Shown one piece after another: positions 18,150-28,158 of a DNA stretch of 64,000 nt (the stretch's first letter is position 1; each line of letters opens with the position of its first letter). A program made the translations under genes and the position numbers. Below the pieces are notes generated by a model, which saw only the letters and a list, made by a program, of their open reading frames with translations, did no database searches and had not been told where the DNA came from. The DNA is from Pseudomonas fluvialis. GTDB lineage: Bacteria; Pseudomonadota; Gammaproteobacteria; Pseudomonadales; Pseudomonadaceae. The stretch is taken from the NCBI RefSeq assembly GCF_014207935.1, contig NZ_JACHLL010000002.1:677865-741864 (forward strand), read 5' to 3'.

Positions 18150-19571
18150 TCAGGTAGCAACCAACTGACGGGCGTAATCGCGCCACGCCGCCAACAATTG
18201 CTGCTGCTCCGGCGTACAGTCCGGCCAGACTTTTTCGACCGTCTGTTCAAATTCGGAAAAGAGCAAGGGCGCCCCTAATTCAGGTTGCCGCAGACGGTCC
18301 CGACAGAACTGCTGCCACTGTTCACTCTCTGCAGCACTCAGAGTATGTGGAAAGTTACGCGCCCGATAACGGAACAATAGTTCCGGTAAACGCACATCGC
18401 CGAATGGCCAGACTTCGCGGGCCAACTGCTCGGCACTGGCCTGACGCACTCGTTCGCACAACCGGCGATCCCGGTCGCCAATAAAACCGTCATACAGTTG
18501 CTGTTCGGGATCTTCACTGGCGGCAAATTCGCTGCCGGCATATACCTGCGGCAACTTGTCCTGCCACAGCGACTGCTGTTCACGCAGTTGGTCACGGCGC
18601 TGCTGATAGAGCGGCATATCCAGCCCCAGTCGCTGCTGATCCTGCTCACGCAAGACGGAGAGCGGCGCCAGCACCGGACAACGGTTGATATGCACCAGTT
18701 TCAGCGGCACTGGCAACTCCCCGGCCGCCAGATCATCACGCCGGGTATAAAGACGCTGGCGCAACGCCTCGCCATCCAGTTCAAGCAGCGGCGCGGGATC
18801 AGCCTGCAGGTCGCAGACGATCAGCGCATTGCGATTGGTCGGATGCCAGGCCAGCGGCAGAACGACCGACAGGTAACTGCGCTCACCAGCAAAACGGCCG
18901 GACACATGCACCAGTGGCTCCAATAGGCGAATCTGCTTCTGCACTTCCTGCTTGCTGCGCAGCTTGTAGATGAAGTCATACAGTTTTGGCTGGCGCTCGC
19001 GCATCAGTCGCGCCAGAGCAATGGTGGCGCGCACGTCGGACAGCGCATCGTGGGCCTGGCCATGTTCCAGGCCATTGGCCTGGGTCAGCAGCTCCAGACG
19101 CAGGCTGACGCGACCATCGACCTGCGGCCACTCGATGCCTTCGGGGCGCAGCGCATAGGCACAACGCAGCAGATTGATCAGATCCCAGCGACTGTTGCCA
19201 CCCTGCCACTCGCGACCATAGGGATCGTAGAAGTTGCGATAGAGGCTGTAGCGCGTCACCTCATCGTCGAAGCGCAGGCTGTTGTAGCCAGCCGTGCAAG
19301 TCCCTGGCACGGCCATCTCGGCATGCAGACGGGCGATGAACTCGGCCTCCGGCAGGCCGCGTTCGGCAATGACCTGCGGACCGATGCCGGTGACCAGACA
19401 GGCCTGTGGATGAGGCAGGATGTCCGGAGATAAGCGGCAGTAGAGATTCAGCGGCTCGCCGATTTCATTGAGATTCTCATCGGTACGTATGCCGGCCACC
19501 TGCATCGGCCGGTCGCAGCGGGGATTGATCCCGGTGGTTTCAAAGTCGTACCAGAACAGACTTGCAGTCAC
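18150..19571 (-). CDS. sbcB: Exodeoxyribonuclease I
   Basis: 3'-5' single-strand DNA exonuclease used in recombination and mismatch repair. 473 aa. DEDDh nuclease core: FWYDFETTGI (Asp/Glu pair near residue 9), YNSLRFDDEVTRY (Asp near 100), and HDALSDVRATIALA (His/Asp near 180), followed by the SH3-like and helical C-terminal domains of ExoI. Starts at GTG 19571 with AAGGAG 8 nt upstream. Convergent with mvaT. Nothing missing or unusual. Confidence 0.96.
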   Translation of the reverse strand: MTASLFWYDFETTGINPRCDRPMQVAGIRTDENLNEIGEPLNLYCRLSPDILPHPQACLVTGIGPQVIAERGLPEAEFIARLHAEMAVPGTCTAGYNSLRFDDEVTRYSLYRNFYDPYGREWQGGNSRWDLINLLRCAYALRPEGIEWPQVDGRVSLRLELLTQANGLEHGQAHDALSDVRATIALARLMRERQPKLYDFIYKLRSKQEVQKQIRLLEPLVHVSGRFAGERSYLSVVLPLAWHPTNRNALIVCDLQADPAPLLELDGEALRQRLYTRRDDLAAGELPVPLKLVHINRCPVLAPLSVLREQDQQRLGLDMPLYQQRRDQLREQQSLWQDKLPQVYAGSEFAASEDPEQQLYDGFIGDRDRRLCERVRQASAEQLAREVWPFGDVRLPELLFRYRARNFPHTLSAAESEQWQQFCRDRLRQPELGAPLLFSEFEQTVEKVWPDCTPEQQQLLAAWRDYARQLVAT

Positions 19572-19735
19572 TGTGGCTCCTTGTGGCCCGAGGCCTGGGC
19601 GGCGAGGCGGCAGTCTAGCAGGCCGCCACTCCCCCGCAGAAACCTGACCGGATGCACAAACCCGCGCGCCGTGCTTGCCGCCACTGGCATACCACCACTA
19701 GCATGCAGGTCTTCCCTCAACCAAGGACGGTCATC

Positions 19736-20500
19736 ATGAGCGACACCCTCGCGCAAAACCCCTACGCGGCACCCAGCAGCGCCCTGCAGGAACAGCATGG
19801 CAATCAGGTACCGAGTATCGAAGAAGCCCTCAGCCGCGGCTACGACTTCAGCATCGGCGGCCTGCTCAGCGAGTCCTGGGGCCTGCTCAAGGGCACCAAG
19901 GGCATCATCCTCGGCGGCTTCATCGTCTTCTACATCGCCATGTTCGTCATTGCCTTCGTCCTCGGCATGGGTACTGCCCTGCTCGGCCTGGCCGGCGGGG
20001 AAGAAAACATGGGGATGATGATCACCAGCCAGATCGTCAGCACCCTGCTGATCACCGCACTGACCTACCCCTTCATGGCCGGCCTGATGATGATCGGCAT
20101 TCGCCGCGCCGCAGGCCAGCCACTGAGCTTCAACGAGATTTTCAGCCACTTCGGCCGTGCCGTACCGCTGATCATCACCGCGCTGGTCATGACCCTGCTG
20201 GTCTACCTGGGCATGCTTCTGCTGCTCATTCCTGGCATCTACCTGAGCATCGCCTACCTGCTGGCCATCCCGCTGGTGGTCGAACGTGGCCTGTCGCCCT
20301 GGCAGGCGCTGGAAGCCTCGCGCAAGGCCATCACCCAGCACTGGTTCAAGGTCTTCGGTCTGTTCTTTGTGCTCATGCTGATCATGCTGCTGAGCATGAT
20401 CCCGCTGGGCATCGGCCTGATCTGGACCCTGCCACTATTGATCGTGACCATGGGCGTGTTGTACCGCACCATCTTCGGCGTGCTGCCACCGTCCAACTAA
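19736..20500 (+). CDS. Polytopic membrane protein, first gene of the MoxR cluster
   Basis: 254-residue integral membrane protein with about six hydrophobic segments (for example GIILGGFIVFYIAMFVIAFVLG and PLIITALVMTLLVYLGMLLLL) and a short hydrophilic N-terminus carrying NPYAAPSSALQ, a motif often seen at the start of small Pseudomonas membrane proteins. It resembles the broad family of DUF975/GPDPase-membrane-like proteins; no enzymatic motif is visible. The ATG at 19736 follows AAGGACGG. It precedes the RDD gene by 78 nt and probably belongs to the seven-gene cluster, though this gap is the widest in it. Confidence 0.7.
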   Translation: MSDTLAQNPYAAPSSALQEQHGNQVPSIEEALSRGYDFSIGGLLSESWGLLKGTKGIILGGFIVFYIAMFVIAFVLGMGTALLGLAGGEENMGMMITSQIVSTLLITALTYPFMAGLMMIGIRRAAGQPLSFNEIFSHFGRAVPLIITALVMTLLVYLGMLLLLIPGIYLSIAYLLAIPLVVERGLSPWQALEASRKAITQHWFKVFGLFFVLMLIMLLSMIPLGIGLIWTLPLLIVTMGVLYRTIFGVLPPSN

Positions 20501-20578
20501 TGGCCGACGGGCCGCAAGGCCCGCTTGTCCTCCCGCCCGGGGCTGGCTAGCATCGGGTTTTCACCAAAAGCAGTGCCC

Positions 20579-21298
20579 ATGTCACCTTCCCTTCAGCCCT
20601 CGCTGCCCACTTCCACGTTGCTGGACAACCGCCACCACGTGGAAACCCCGGAAGGTATCGACCTGCTGCTGCGCCCGGCCGGAGTCATTCCGCGTGCCCT
20701 GGCCTTCACCCTCGACCTGTTGATCCGCGGCGCGCTGTTACTGGTGCTCGGCCTGCTGCTCAGCCTGCTGGGTAACCTGGGCAGTGGCCTGCTGCTGATC
20801 GTGCTGTTTCTGGTCAACTGGTGGTACATGGTGCTGTTCGAGGTGCTCAATCAGGGGCGCTCGCCCGGCAAGCAGATGCTCGGCCTACGCGTGGTACATG
20901 ACGATGGCACCCCCATCAGCTGGGGCGCATCGCTGCTGCGCAACCTGCTGCGCTTCGTCGATATGCTGCCGTTTGCCTACTGCCTGGGGCTGATCAGCAG
21001 CCTGGCCCACCCGGCGTTCAAACGCCTGGGCGACATCGCCGCCGGCACCCTGGTGGTCTACCGCGAACAGGCCGAACCCCGGCCCAATCTGCCGGATGCC
21101 GAACCAGAGCGCCCGCCCATGCGTCTTGATCTGCAGGAACAACGCGCCATCCTGGCCTTTGCCGAACGCGCCGGCAGTCTCTCTCAGGCGCGCCGTGAAG
21201 AGCTTGCCGGCCTCCTGGCCGAGCCGTTGCAAGTGCTGCCGGAACAGGCCGAGGCGCGCCTCAACGGCATCGCCCGCGGCCTGCTGGGGGCGTCATGA
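20579..21298 (+). CDS. RDD-family membrane protein
   Basis: 239 aa with an RDD domain in residues about 30-160: the defining Arg/Asp pattern appears as VIPRALAFTLDLLIRG, followed by transmembrane segments and the conserved NQGRSPGKQMLGLRVVHDDG and FKRLGDIAAGTLVVY. RDD proteins are mostly of unknown function; some are transporters. A C-terminal cytoplasmic tail (about 70 residues, rich in Glu/Arg/Leu) is helical and could bind a partner. The stop overlaps the next start (ATGA). ATG 20579 is preferred to an upstream GTG/ATG that runs into the preceding intergenic region. Confidence 0.88.
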   Translation: MSPSLQPSLPTSTLLDNRHHVETPEGIDLLLRPAGVIPRALAFTLDLLIRGALLLVLGLLLSLLGNLGSGLLLIVLFLVNWWYMVLFEVLNQGRSPGKQMLGLRVVHDDGTPISWGASLLRNLLRFVDMLPFAYCLGLISSLAHPAFKRLGDIAAGTLVVYREQAEPRPNLPDAEPERPPMRLDLQEQRAILAFAERAGSLSQARREELAGLLAEPLQVLPEQAEARLNGIARGLLGAS

Positions 21299-22272
21299 AA
21301 CAGCAGCAGTTCGAGCAGCAATGGCAGGATGACTGGGCCCAGTTCGAGCAACGCTTGGTGCAACTGGAGCGGCGCAAGACCGAGGATCAGGGACAGAACA
21401 GCTACTGCGCCGAATACCGCCGCCTCTGCCAGCACCTGGCCCTGGCCCAGGAGCGCGGCTACAGCAGCCACCTGATCGAGCGCCTGCAGCAACTGGCCCA
21501 GCGCGGTCACCAGCAGCTCTATCGCCAGCGCAGCCAGCTGGGCGGTCAGTTGCTGGCCTTCCTTTTCAGCGGCCTGCCGCAGACCATCCGCCAGCAGTGG
21601 CGCAGCATCGCCGTGGCCAGCCTGTTGTTCTACGGCAGCCTGATCGGCATGGGCGTGCTGGTCTATCTGTTCCCCGAACTGGTCTACAGCGTGGTCGACC
21701 CGGAACAGGTCGAGCAGATGGAGTCGATGTATGACCCGGAGGCGCGTCGCCTCGGTCACTTCAGTGAACGCAACTCCGGCGATGACTGGCAGATGTTCGG
21801 TTTCTACATCATGAACAACATCGGCATTGCCTTTCAGACCTTTGCCAGCGGCCTGTTGTTCGGTCTGGGCAGCCTGTTCTTCCTGTTTTTCAACGGCCTG
21901 ATGATCGGCGCCGTGGCCGGTCACCTGAGCGAGATCGGCTACGGCTCGACCTTCTGGTCGTTCGTCATCGGCCATGGCGCCTTCGAACTGACCGCCATCA
22001 CCTTCGCCGGTGCTGCCGGTCTCCAGTTGGGCTGGGCGCTGCTCGCCCCCGGCCGGCACAGCCGCAGCGAAGCCCTGCGTCTGGCCGCCGCCGAAGCGGT
22101 GAAGCTGGTCGCCGGGGTGATCCTGTTCCTGCTGATTGCCGCCTTCATCGAGGCCTACTGGTCATCGATGACCTACACCAGCGCCCAGGTCAAACTGGTG
22201 GTGGGCGCAGCCCTATGGCTGCTGGTGGCCAGCTACTGCATCTTCGCGGGGCGTCAGCATGCGCCTGACTGA
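21295..22272 (+). CDS. SpoIIM/DUF95-family membrane protein
   Basis: 325 aa. N-terminal 90 residues are Gln/Arg-rich and helical (cytoplasmic). They are followed by the Stage II sporulation protein M-like membrane domain with five to six transmembrane segments, including GFYIMNNIGIAFQTFASGLLFG and FVIGHGAFELTAITFAGAAG, where the HGxFEL motif is characteristic. In Bacillus SpoIIM is part of an engulfment peptidoglycan complex; in proteobacteria these genes sit beside RDD and MoxR genes and have no proven role. It overlaps its neighbours by 4 and 14 nt, so expression is coupled. Confidence 0.88.
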   Translation: MKQQQFEQQWQDDWAQFEQRLVQLERRKTEDQGQNSYCAEYRRLCQHLALAQERGYSSHLIERLQQLAQRGHQQLYRQRSQLGGQLLAFLFSGLPQTIRQQWRSIAVASLLFYGSLIGMGVLVYLFPELVYSVVDPEQVEQMESMYDPEARRLGHFSERNSGDDWQMFGFYIMNNIGIAFQTFASGLLFGLGSLFFLFFNGLMIGAVAGHLSEIGYGSTFWSFVIGHGAFELTAITFAGAAGLQLGWALLAPGRHSRSEALRLAAAEAVKLVAGVILFLLIAAFIEAYWSSMTYTSAQVKLVVGAALWLLVASYCIFAGRQHAPD

Positions 22273-23842
22273 AGCCAGCGTTACCATCCGCCCGCGCAGC
22301 GCCTGGGAGGCACTCGACCTCGGCACCCTGCTGGCGCGCCGGCATGCGCCACTGCTGATGGCCAGCTGGGCACTGCTGACCCTGCCGCTGTTCGGGCTGC
22401 TCAGCCTGCTGCTGTGGCAGCACCCCAGCTGGGCGCTGTTTCTGTTCTGGTGGCTCAAACCGCTATACGAACGCCTGCCCCTGCACATTCTGTCGCATGC
22501 CCTGTTTGGCGACACGCCTGGGCTCAAGGCCAGCCTGCGCGCCCTGCCCCGCCTGCTGCGCCCGCAACTGCTGGCCAGCCTGACTTGGCGCCGTTTCAGC
22601 CCGACGCGCAGTTTCGACCTGCCGGTTCTGCAGCTCGAAGGCCTCAGCGGCAAGGCCCGCGGCCAGCGGCTGATCGTCCTCGGTCAGCGCGATGGCAGTG
22701 CCGCCACCTGGCTCACGGTGGTCGGCGTGCATATCGAAAGCGCACTGACCCTCGGCCTGCTGGCCCTGCTTTACCTGCTGATTCCGCAGCAGCTGCAGAT
22801 CGACCTGGACTGGAAACAGCTGATCGCCCCCAACGATGGCGAAGGCCTGTGGCTGGAGCACCTGAGCAACCTGCTCTACGCCCTGGTGCTGGTGGTCTGG
22901 GAACCGATCTATGTGGCCTGCGGTTTCACCCTCTATCTCAACCGGCGCACCGCGCTGGAAGCCTGGGACATCGAGCTGGTATTCCGTCGCCTGCGCCAGC
23001 GCCTGACCGGCGTAGCCTACGCCCTGCTGCTCGGTTGTGGTCTGCTGCTCAGCCAGCTGCCGCAGTCCGCCATGGCCGCCGAAAGCAGGCAATGCCCGGT
23101 GCCGCGCCTGGACAGCTTCGGCCCCAACGCCGAGCGCCTGCTCAATCAGCCACTGACCAGCCAGGCGGCCAATCAGGCCATTACCCACTTGCTCGACCAG
23201 CCGCCGTTCAGCCACAGGGAAACCGTCACAGAATGGCGCTTTGGCGAAGAAACGCCGGACAAGCCGAAAAGCGAGGACGACGCCAAGGCCTTTATCGAAC
23301 TGCTGGAAGCCTTCGCCAAGCTGGTGAAGCTCTGGGACAGCCTGGATACCATCGCCCTGATCTTTGAAGTGCTGCTCTGGTCAGGCCTGCTGCTGATCGT
23401 GGCGCTGCTGCTGTGGCGCTACCGTGAATGGCTGCAGACCTTCGCCGGCCGCCTGAATCTGCCCCGCCGTCATCGCGAAGAGGCCCCTACGCAGCTGTTC
23501 GGCCTGGAAGTGGCGCCGGAAACCCTGCCGGCGGATGTCGCCAGCAGCGTCGAAGCCCTGTGGGACAGCCAGCCTCGCGAAGCCCTCGGCCTGCTCTACC
23601 GTGCCCTGCTGTCACGCCTGCTGCATGAGTTCCGCCTGCCCCTGAAGAGTTCGCACACCGAAGGCGAAGTGCTGCAGCTGATCCAGGGGCTTGAGCAGGA
23701 TGCCCTCAGCCAGTTCAGCAGCGTGCTGACGCGCCACTGGCAGAACCTGGCCTACGGCCACCGCCTGCCGCCAGCCAAGCTCAAGCCCGCCCTGTGCGAC
23801 GGCTGGCGCCGCCTGTTCCCGCGCGAGGAGGCTCGCCCATGA
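22259..23842 (+). CDS. DUF4129-domain membrane protein
   Basis: 527 aa with an N-terminal multi-spanning region (about residues 20-270), an extracytoplasmic loop containing MAAESRQCPVPRLDSFG, a transmembrane segment (LIFEVLLWSGLLLIVALLLW, near 375-395), and a cytoplasmic C-terminal DUF4129 domain (LGLLYRALLSRLLHEFRLPL). In other bacteria DUF4129 occurs next to MoxR and DUF58 genes and sometimes fused to transglutaminases. No catalytic residues are recognised. Its start lies 14 nt inside the SpoIIM gene and its stop overlaps the next ATG by 4 nt. Confidence 0.82.
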   Translation: MRLTEASVTIRPRSAWEALDLGTLLARRHAPLLMASWALLTLPLFGLLSLLLWQHPSWALFLFWWLKPLYERLPLHILSHALFGDTPGLKASLRALPRLLRPQLLASLTWRRFSPTRSFDLPVLQLEGLSGKARGQRLIVLGQRDGSAATWLTVVGVHIESALTLGLLALLYLLIPQQLQIDLDWKQLIAPNDGEGLWLEHLSNLLYALVLVVWEPIYVACGFTLYLNRRTALEAWDIELVFRRLRQRLTGVAYALLLGCGLLLSQLPQSAMAAESRQCPVPRLDSFGPNAERLLNQPLTSQAANQAITHLLDQPPFSHRETVTEWRFGEETPDKPKSEDDAKAFIELLEAFAKLVKLWDSLDTIALIFEVLLWSGLLLIVALLLWRYREWLQTFAGRLNLPRRHREEAPTQLFGLEVAPETLPADVASSVEALWDSQPREALGLLYRALLSRLLHEFRLPLKSSHTEGEVLQLIQGLEQDALSQFSSVLTRHWQNLAYGHRLPPAKLKPALCDGWRRLFPREEARP

Positions 23843-25103
23843 GTCGCCGTGCGCTGTTCATCCTCGGCTGCGGTCTGCTGCTTGGCGGTGGCCTGCTGGT
23901 CATCTACCTGCTGCAACAGCTGCACCCCTACGACAAGCTGGTCAACCATGGCCCCGCCCCGGAGGCACGGGCCAACCCGTATCTGGCCGCCGAACTGTTC
24001 CTCCGCCAGCAGAAGCTGGAGGTGCAGCGCGCCGACGGCCTGGACGAGTTGAAAACCCTGCCCAGCGCCGGCCGCACCTTGCTGCTGCTGGGCAGCCGCA
24101 ACCGCATGACGCCCGGGCAAAGCAAGCGCGTGCTGGAGTGGACGGCCCAGGGCGGGCACCTGATCTTCGTTGCCGAGGAAATCTGGGACGAAGACAAGCA
24201 ACGCAGCGGTGACCTGCTGCTCGATCAGCTCGGCATCCAGCAGTTGCTCAGCGAAGACCTCGACCAGCAGGACGCCAGCGAAGACGCCGAAGACGCCGAA
24301 GACGCCGAAGACGCCGAAGACGCCGAAGACGCCGAAGACGCCGAACAGGTTATACCGCGCCAGCGCCTGCGCAAGCCGGCCCGCTCGCCGGAGCACGACT
24401 ACCCACAGCTGACCAAGCTCTACCTGGAGAACGAGAAAGCGCCGGCCTACCTGGACTTCGACACCGACTATCACCTGTACGACAGCCAGAACCGCGCCCA
24501 CGCCTGGGCCAACAGCGACGGCGCCACGCACATGCTGCAGCTCAGCCACGGCGATGGCCTGGTCACGGTACTGACCGACTCCTGGCTATGGCAGAACGAC
24601 GAAATCGGCGAGTACGACCACGCCTGGCTGCTCTGGTACCTGACCCAGGACACCGCCGTAACCCTGCTTTACCGCGCCGACCGCGACGACCTGCTCAGCC
24701 TGCTGCTGCGCAACTTCCCGCTGGCGCTGGCCACACTGGGCCTGCTGATCCTCTTCGGTCTCTGGCATGTCGGCCTGCGCCACGGCCCACTGGCCGAAGT
24801 CGCCAGCCGCAGCCGCCGTCAGCTGGAAGAACACCTGCGCGCCAGCGCCGCCTTCCTGCTCCGCCACCATGGCCAGGCCCACCTGCTGCAAGGCCTGCAA
24901 CGCGACATTCAACGCCGCGCGCGGCGCCGCCACCCGGGCTTCGAACGCCTGCCGGTGGCCGAACAATGGCGCGTGCTGGGACAACTGACCCGCCTGCCCG
25001 CCAGCGCCGTGGCCAAGGCCATGCGCCCGGCACAGCCGACAAAACGCTCCGCCAGTGAATTCACCCGCCAGGTCGCGCACCTGCAAACCCTCAGGAATGC
25101 CCT

Positions 25104-25107
<4 letters not shown>
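23839..25107 (+). CDS. DUF4350-domain membrane protein with in-frame tripeptide repeat
   Basis: 422 aa: an N-terminal membrane anchor (FILGCGLLLGGGLLVIYLLQQL), then an extracytoplasmic DUF4350 domain (NPYLAAELFLRQQKLEV, LLLLGSRNRMTPGQSKRVLEW, GGHLIFVAEE), a second membrane segment near residue 295 (FPLALATLGLLILFGLWHV), and a cytoplasmic helical tail. Between residues about 148 and 168, inside the DUF4350 domain, there are seven perfect Glu-Asp-Ala repeats encoded by seven perfect 9-bp units. The acidic run replaces a loop, so copy number could vary without breaking the frame. Overlaps DUF4129 and moxR genes by 4 nt each. Confidence 0.82.
24280..24342. repeat. Seven perfect 9-bp tandem repeats (GAAGACGCC) inside the DUF4350 gene
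   Basis: Seven consecutive identical 9-mers, 63 nt in total, with no interruptions; each encodes Glu-Asp-Ala. Perfect repeats of this length commonly vary in copy number by slipped-strand replication. Confidence 0.95.
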
Positions 25108-26213
<1,106 letters not shown>

Positions 26214-26220
26214 GCCCCGG

Positions 26221-27552
26221 ATGAAACCCTCGCGTCTGCTGCTCGCCCTGCTCGCCACCCTGCTCGCCCTGGCCATCGGCCTTGGCACCCTGGAGGCACT
26301 GGCCATTGGCTACCCGCGCCAGCTGCGCGCCCTGAGCTGGGGCCTGCTGCTGTGCCTGCTGGTGATTGCCGCCGTGGACGCCCTGTGGCTGCGCCGCCTG
26401 CCGACTCCCGAGCTGCAGCGCCAGCTGCCGGGCAATCTGCCGCTGGGCCGCTGGAGCGAGGTGCGTCTGACCCTGCACCACCGCTTCGAGCGCCCGCTGG
26501 CCATCGAGCTGTTCGATCATGTGCCGGCCGGCATGCAGTTCGATGCCCTGCCGCAACGCATTGCCCTGCACCCGGGCGAGCACACCGAGTGCGGCTATCG
26601 CCTGCGCCCAACCCGCCGAGGCCATTTCCTGTTCCAGCGCTGCGAGCTGCTGCTGCCCAGCCCGCTAGGCCTGTGGCAGGCCCGCCGTTACCTGCCAGCG
26701 ACGGGAGAAACCCGCGTCTATCCGGACTTTGCCCGTGTCTACGGCGGCCAGCTGATGGCGGTGGACGACTGGCTCAGCCAGCTCGGTGTGCGCCAGCGAC
26801 CACGCCGCGGCCTGGGCCTGGAGTTTCACCAGCTGCGCGAATTCCGTGATGGCGACACCCTGCGCCAGATCGACTGGAAGGCCACCGCGCGCAAGCGCAC
26901 ACCGATCGCCCGCGAGTACCAGGACGAGCGGGACCAGCAGATTATCTTCCTGCTCGACTGCGGCCGGCGCATGCGCAGCCAGGATGGCGATCTGGCCCAC
27001 TTCGACCACGCCCTTAACGCCTGCCTGCTGCTGGCTTACGTCGCCCTGCGCCAGGGCGATGCGGTGGGTCTGGCGACCTTCGCCAGCGACCAGCCACGCT
27101 TTATCGCCCCGGCCAAGGGCCAGGCCCAGATCGGCCACCTGCTCAACGGTGTGTACGACCTGCAGAGCACCCAGCGCCCGGCCGACTATGCCGCCGCCGT
27201 CGACCAGTTGCTGGCCCGGCAGCACCGCCGCGCCCTCGTGGTGCTGGTGACCAACCTGCGCGACGAGGATGACAGCGAACTGCTCGGTGCCTGCAAGCGC
27301 ATCGCCCGACAGCACCGCCTGCTGATCACCAGCCTGCGCGAGGAAGTACTCGACCGGCTGCGCCAGCAACCGGTACAGAATTATCAGGATGCCATCGGCT
27401 ACTGCGGCACCCTCGACTACCTGCAGGCCCGCGACGCCCTGCACGAACGTCTGCAGGCGCACAATCTGCCGGTGCTCGATGCCCGCCCCGGAGAGCTGGG
27501 GCCGCAGCTGGTGAGCCAGTATCTGGCGTGGAAAAAAGCCGGCGTCCTGTAA
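26221..27552 (+). CDS. DUF58 (VWA-like) protein, MoxR partner
   Basis: 443 aa: two N-terminal transmembrane segments (LLLALLATLLALAIGLGTL and LLLCLLVIAAVDALWL), a beta-rich middle region, then the DUF58 core FRDGDTLRQIDWKATARKRTPI (residues about 207-228) followed by a VWA-like domain beginning IIFLLDCGRRMRS, where DxGxxM approximates a metal-ion adhesion site. DUF58 proteins are coupled genetically to MoxR ATPases and are presumed to be their membrane-anchored adaptors. Last gene of the cluster; it runs into the convergent DUF2007 gene with 25 nt between stops and no clear terminator. Confidence 0.92.
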   Translation: MKPSRLLLALLATLLALAIGLGTLEALAIGYPRQLRALSWGLLLCLLVIAAVDALWLRRLPTPELQRQLPGNLPLGRWSEVRLTLHHRFERPLAIELFDHVPAGMQFDALPQRIALHPGEHTECGYRLRPTRRGHFLFQRCELLLPSPLGLWQARRYLPATGETRVYPDFARVYGGQLMAVDDWLSQLGVRQRPRRGLGLEFHQLREFRDGDTLRQIDWKATARKRTPIAREYQDERDQQIIFLLDCGRRMRSQDGDLAHFDHALNACLLLAYVALRQGDAVGLATFASDQPRFIAPAKGQAQIGHLLNGVYDLQSTQRPADYAAAVDQLLARQHRRALVVLVTNLRDEDDSELLGACKRIARQHRLLITSLREEVLDRLRQQPVQNYQDAIGYCGTLDYLQARDALHERLQAHNLPVLDARPGELGPQLVSQYLAWKKAGVL

Positions 27553-27577
27553 CGCTCAACCGGCGACAACAGCAGCC

Positions 27578-27838
27578 TCAGCAGATCAGCACATCCGGCC
27601 CCTGCAGCGGCACCTCGCCGGGCAGGGGCGAGGCGCTGTTGTAGCTGGCAATCAGTTGCCGTGCCCGCTCGGCCTCGGCATCAGCCACCAGCAGCCCGAG
27701 CAGACCGCCCACCGGCAGCTCGCCGACCGCACCGAGCAGATCGCGCCCGACCAGATGCACCTCGACGCCCTCACTACCCAGCATGGCGCACAGCAGCTCG
27801 GCTTCCAGCAGATCCTGCGGCTCGTAAATACGCTGCAT
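27578..27838 (-). CDS. DUF2007 small protein
   Basis: 86-residue soluble protein of the DUF2007 family (annotated as putative signal-transducing protein): MQRIYEPQDLLEAELLCAML, with the typical GVEVHLVGRDLLGAVGELP turn and LLVADAEAERARQLI helix. The fold is a PII-like ferredoxin alpha/beta module; ligand unknown. Its ATG overlaps the stop of the cysteine-rich gene by one base (TGATG), so they are co-translated. Confidence 0.82.
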   Translation of the reverse strand: MQRIYEPQDLLEAELLCAMLGSEGVEVHLVGRDLLGAVGELPVGGLLGLLVADAEAERARQLIASYNSASPLPGEVPLQGPDVLIC

Positions 27839-28020
27839 CAGTCATCCTCCCGGCGTACCTGCAGCTGCCAGCTCTGGCCGTCGGTCCACAGCTGGAACAG
27901 AATCGGCCGGCAGCACACCGGACAGTCCTCGTAGTAGCACTGTTCACCGGCGGACAGATCCAGCAGCGCCTCGACCTGCTCACCGCAATAGGGACACTGA
28001 TAGCACTCTGTTTCCAGCAT
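27838..28020 (-). CDS. CPXCG-motif cysteine-rich small protein
   Basis: 60-residue protein beginning MLETECYQCPYCGEQVEALL, with two pairs of cysteines (CPYCG near residue 9 and CPVCC near 36) that should hold one zinc ion in a ribbon. Recognised as the CPXCG-type small protein family, function unknown; homologues commonly precede a DUF2007 gene, as here. Two adjacent ATGs exist (28023 and 28020); the second has the better spacing from GGAGG. The open frame to 28101 lacks a ribosome site. Confidence 0.82.
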   Translation of the reverse strand: MLETECYQCPYCGEQVEALLDLSAGEQCYYEDCPVCCRPILFQLWTDGQSWQLQVRREDD

Positions 28021-28158
28021 CATAGCCTCCGCGAATCCCCCGCCACCGCGACAAAACGCCAACCGATTCAGGTGTGACTTGCGCCTATAATCGGCGGTCA
28101 ACTGATGTACCCGGCTGCCTCAAGAGGCGCCCTTCTTCCGGCATAACATGAGATCCCG

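Noticed and set aside
24170..24412. Alternative frames through the 9-bp repeat giving Lys-Thr-Pro or Phe-Gly-Val runs
   Set aside because: Those frames arise only from repeat periodicity; flanking DUF4350 sequence fixes the true frame.
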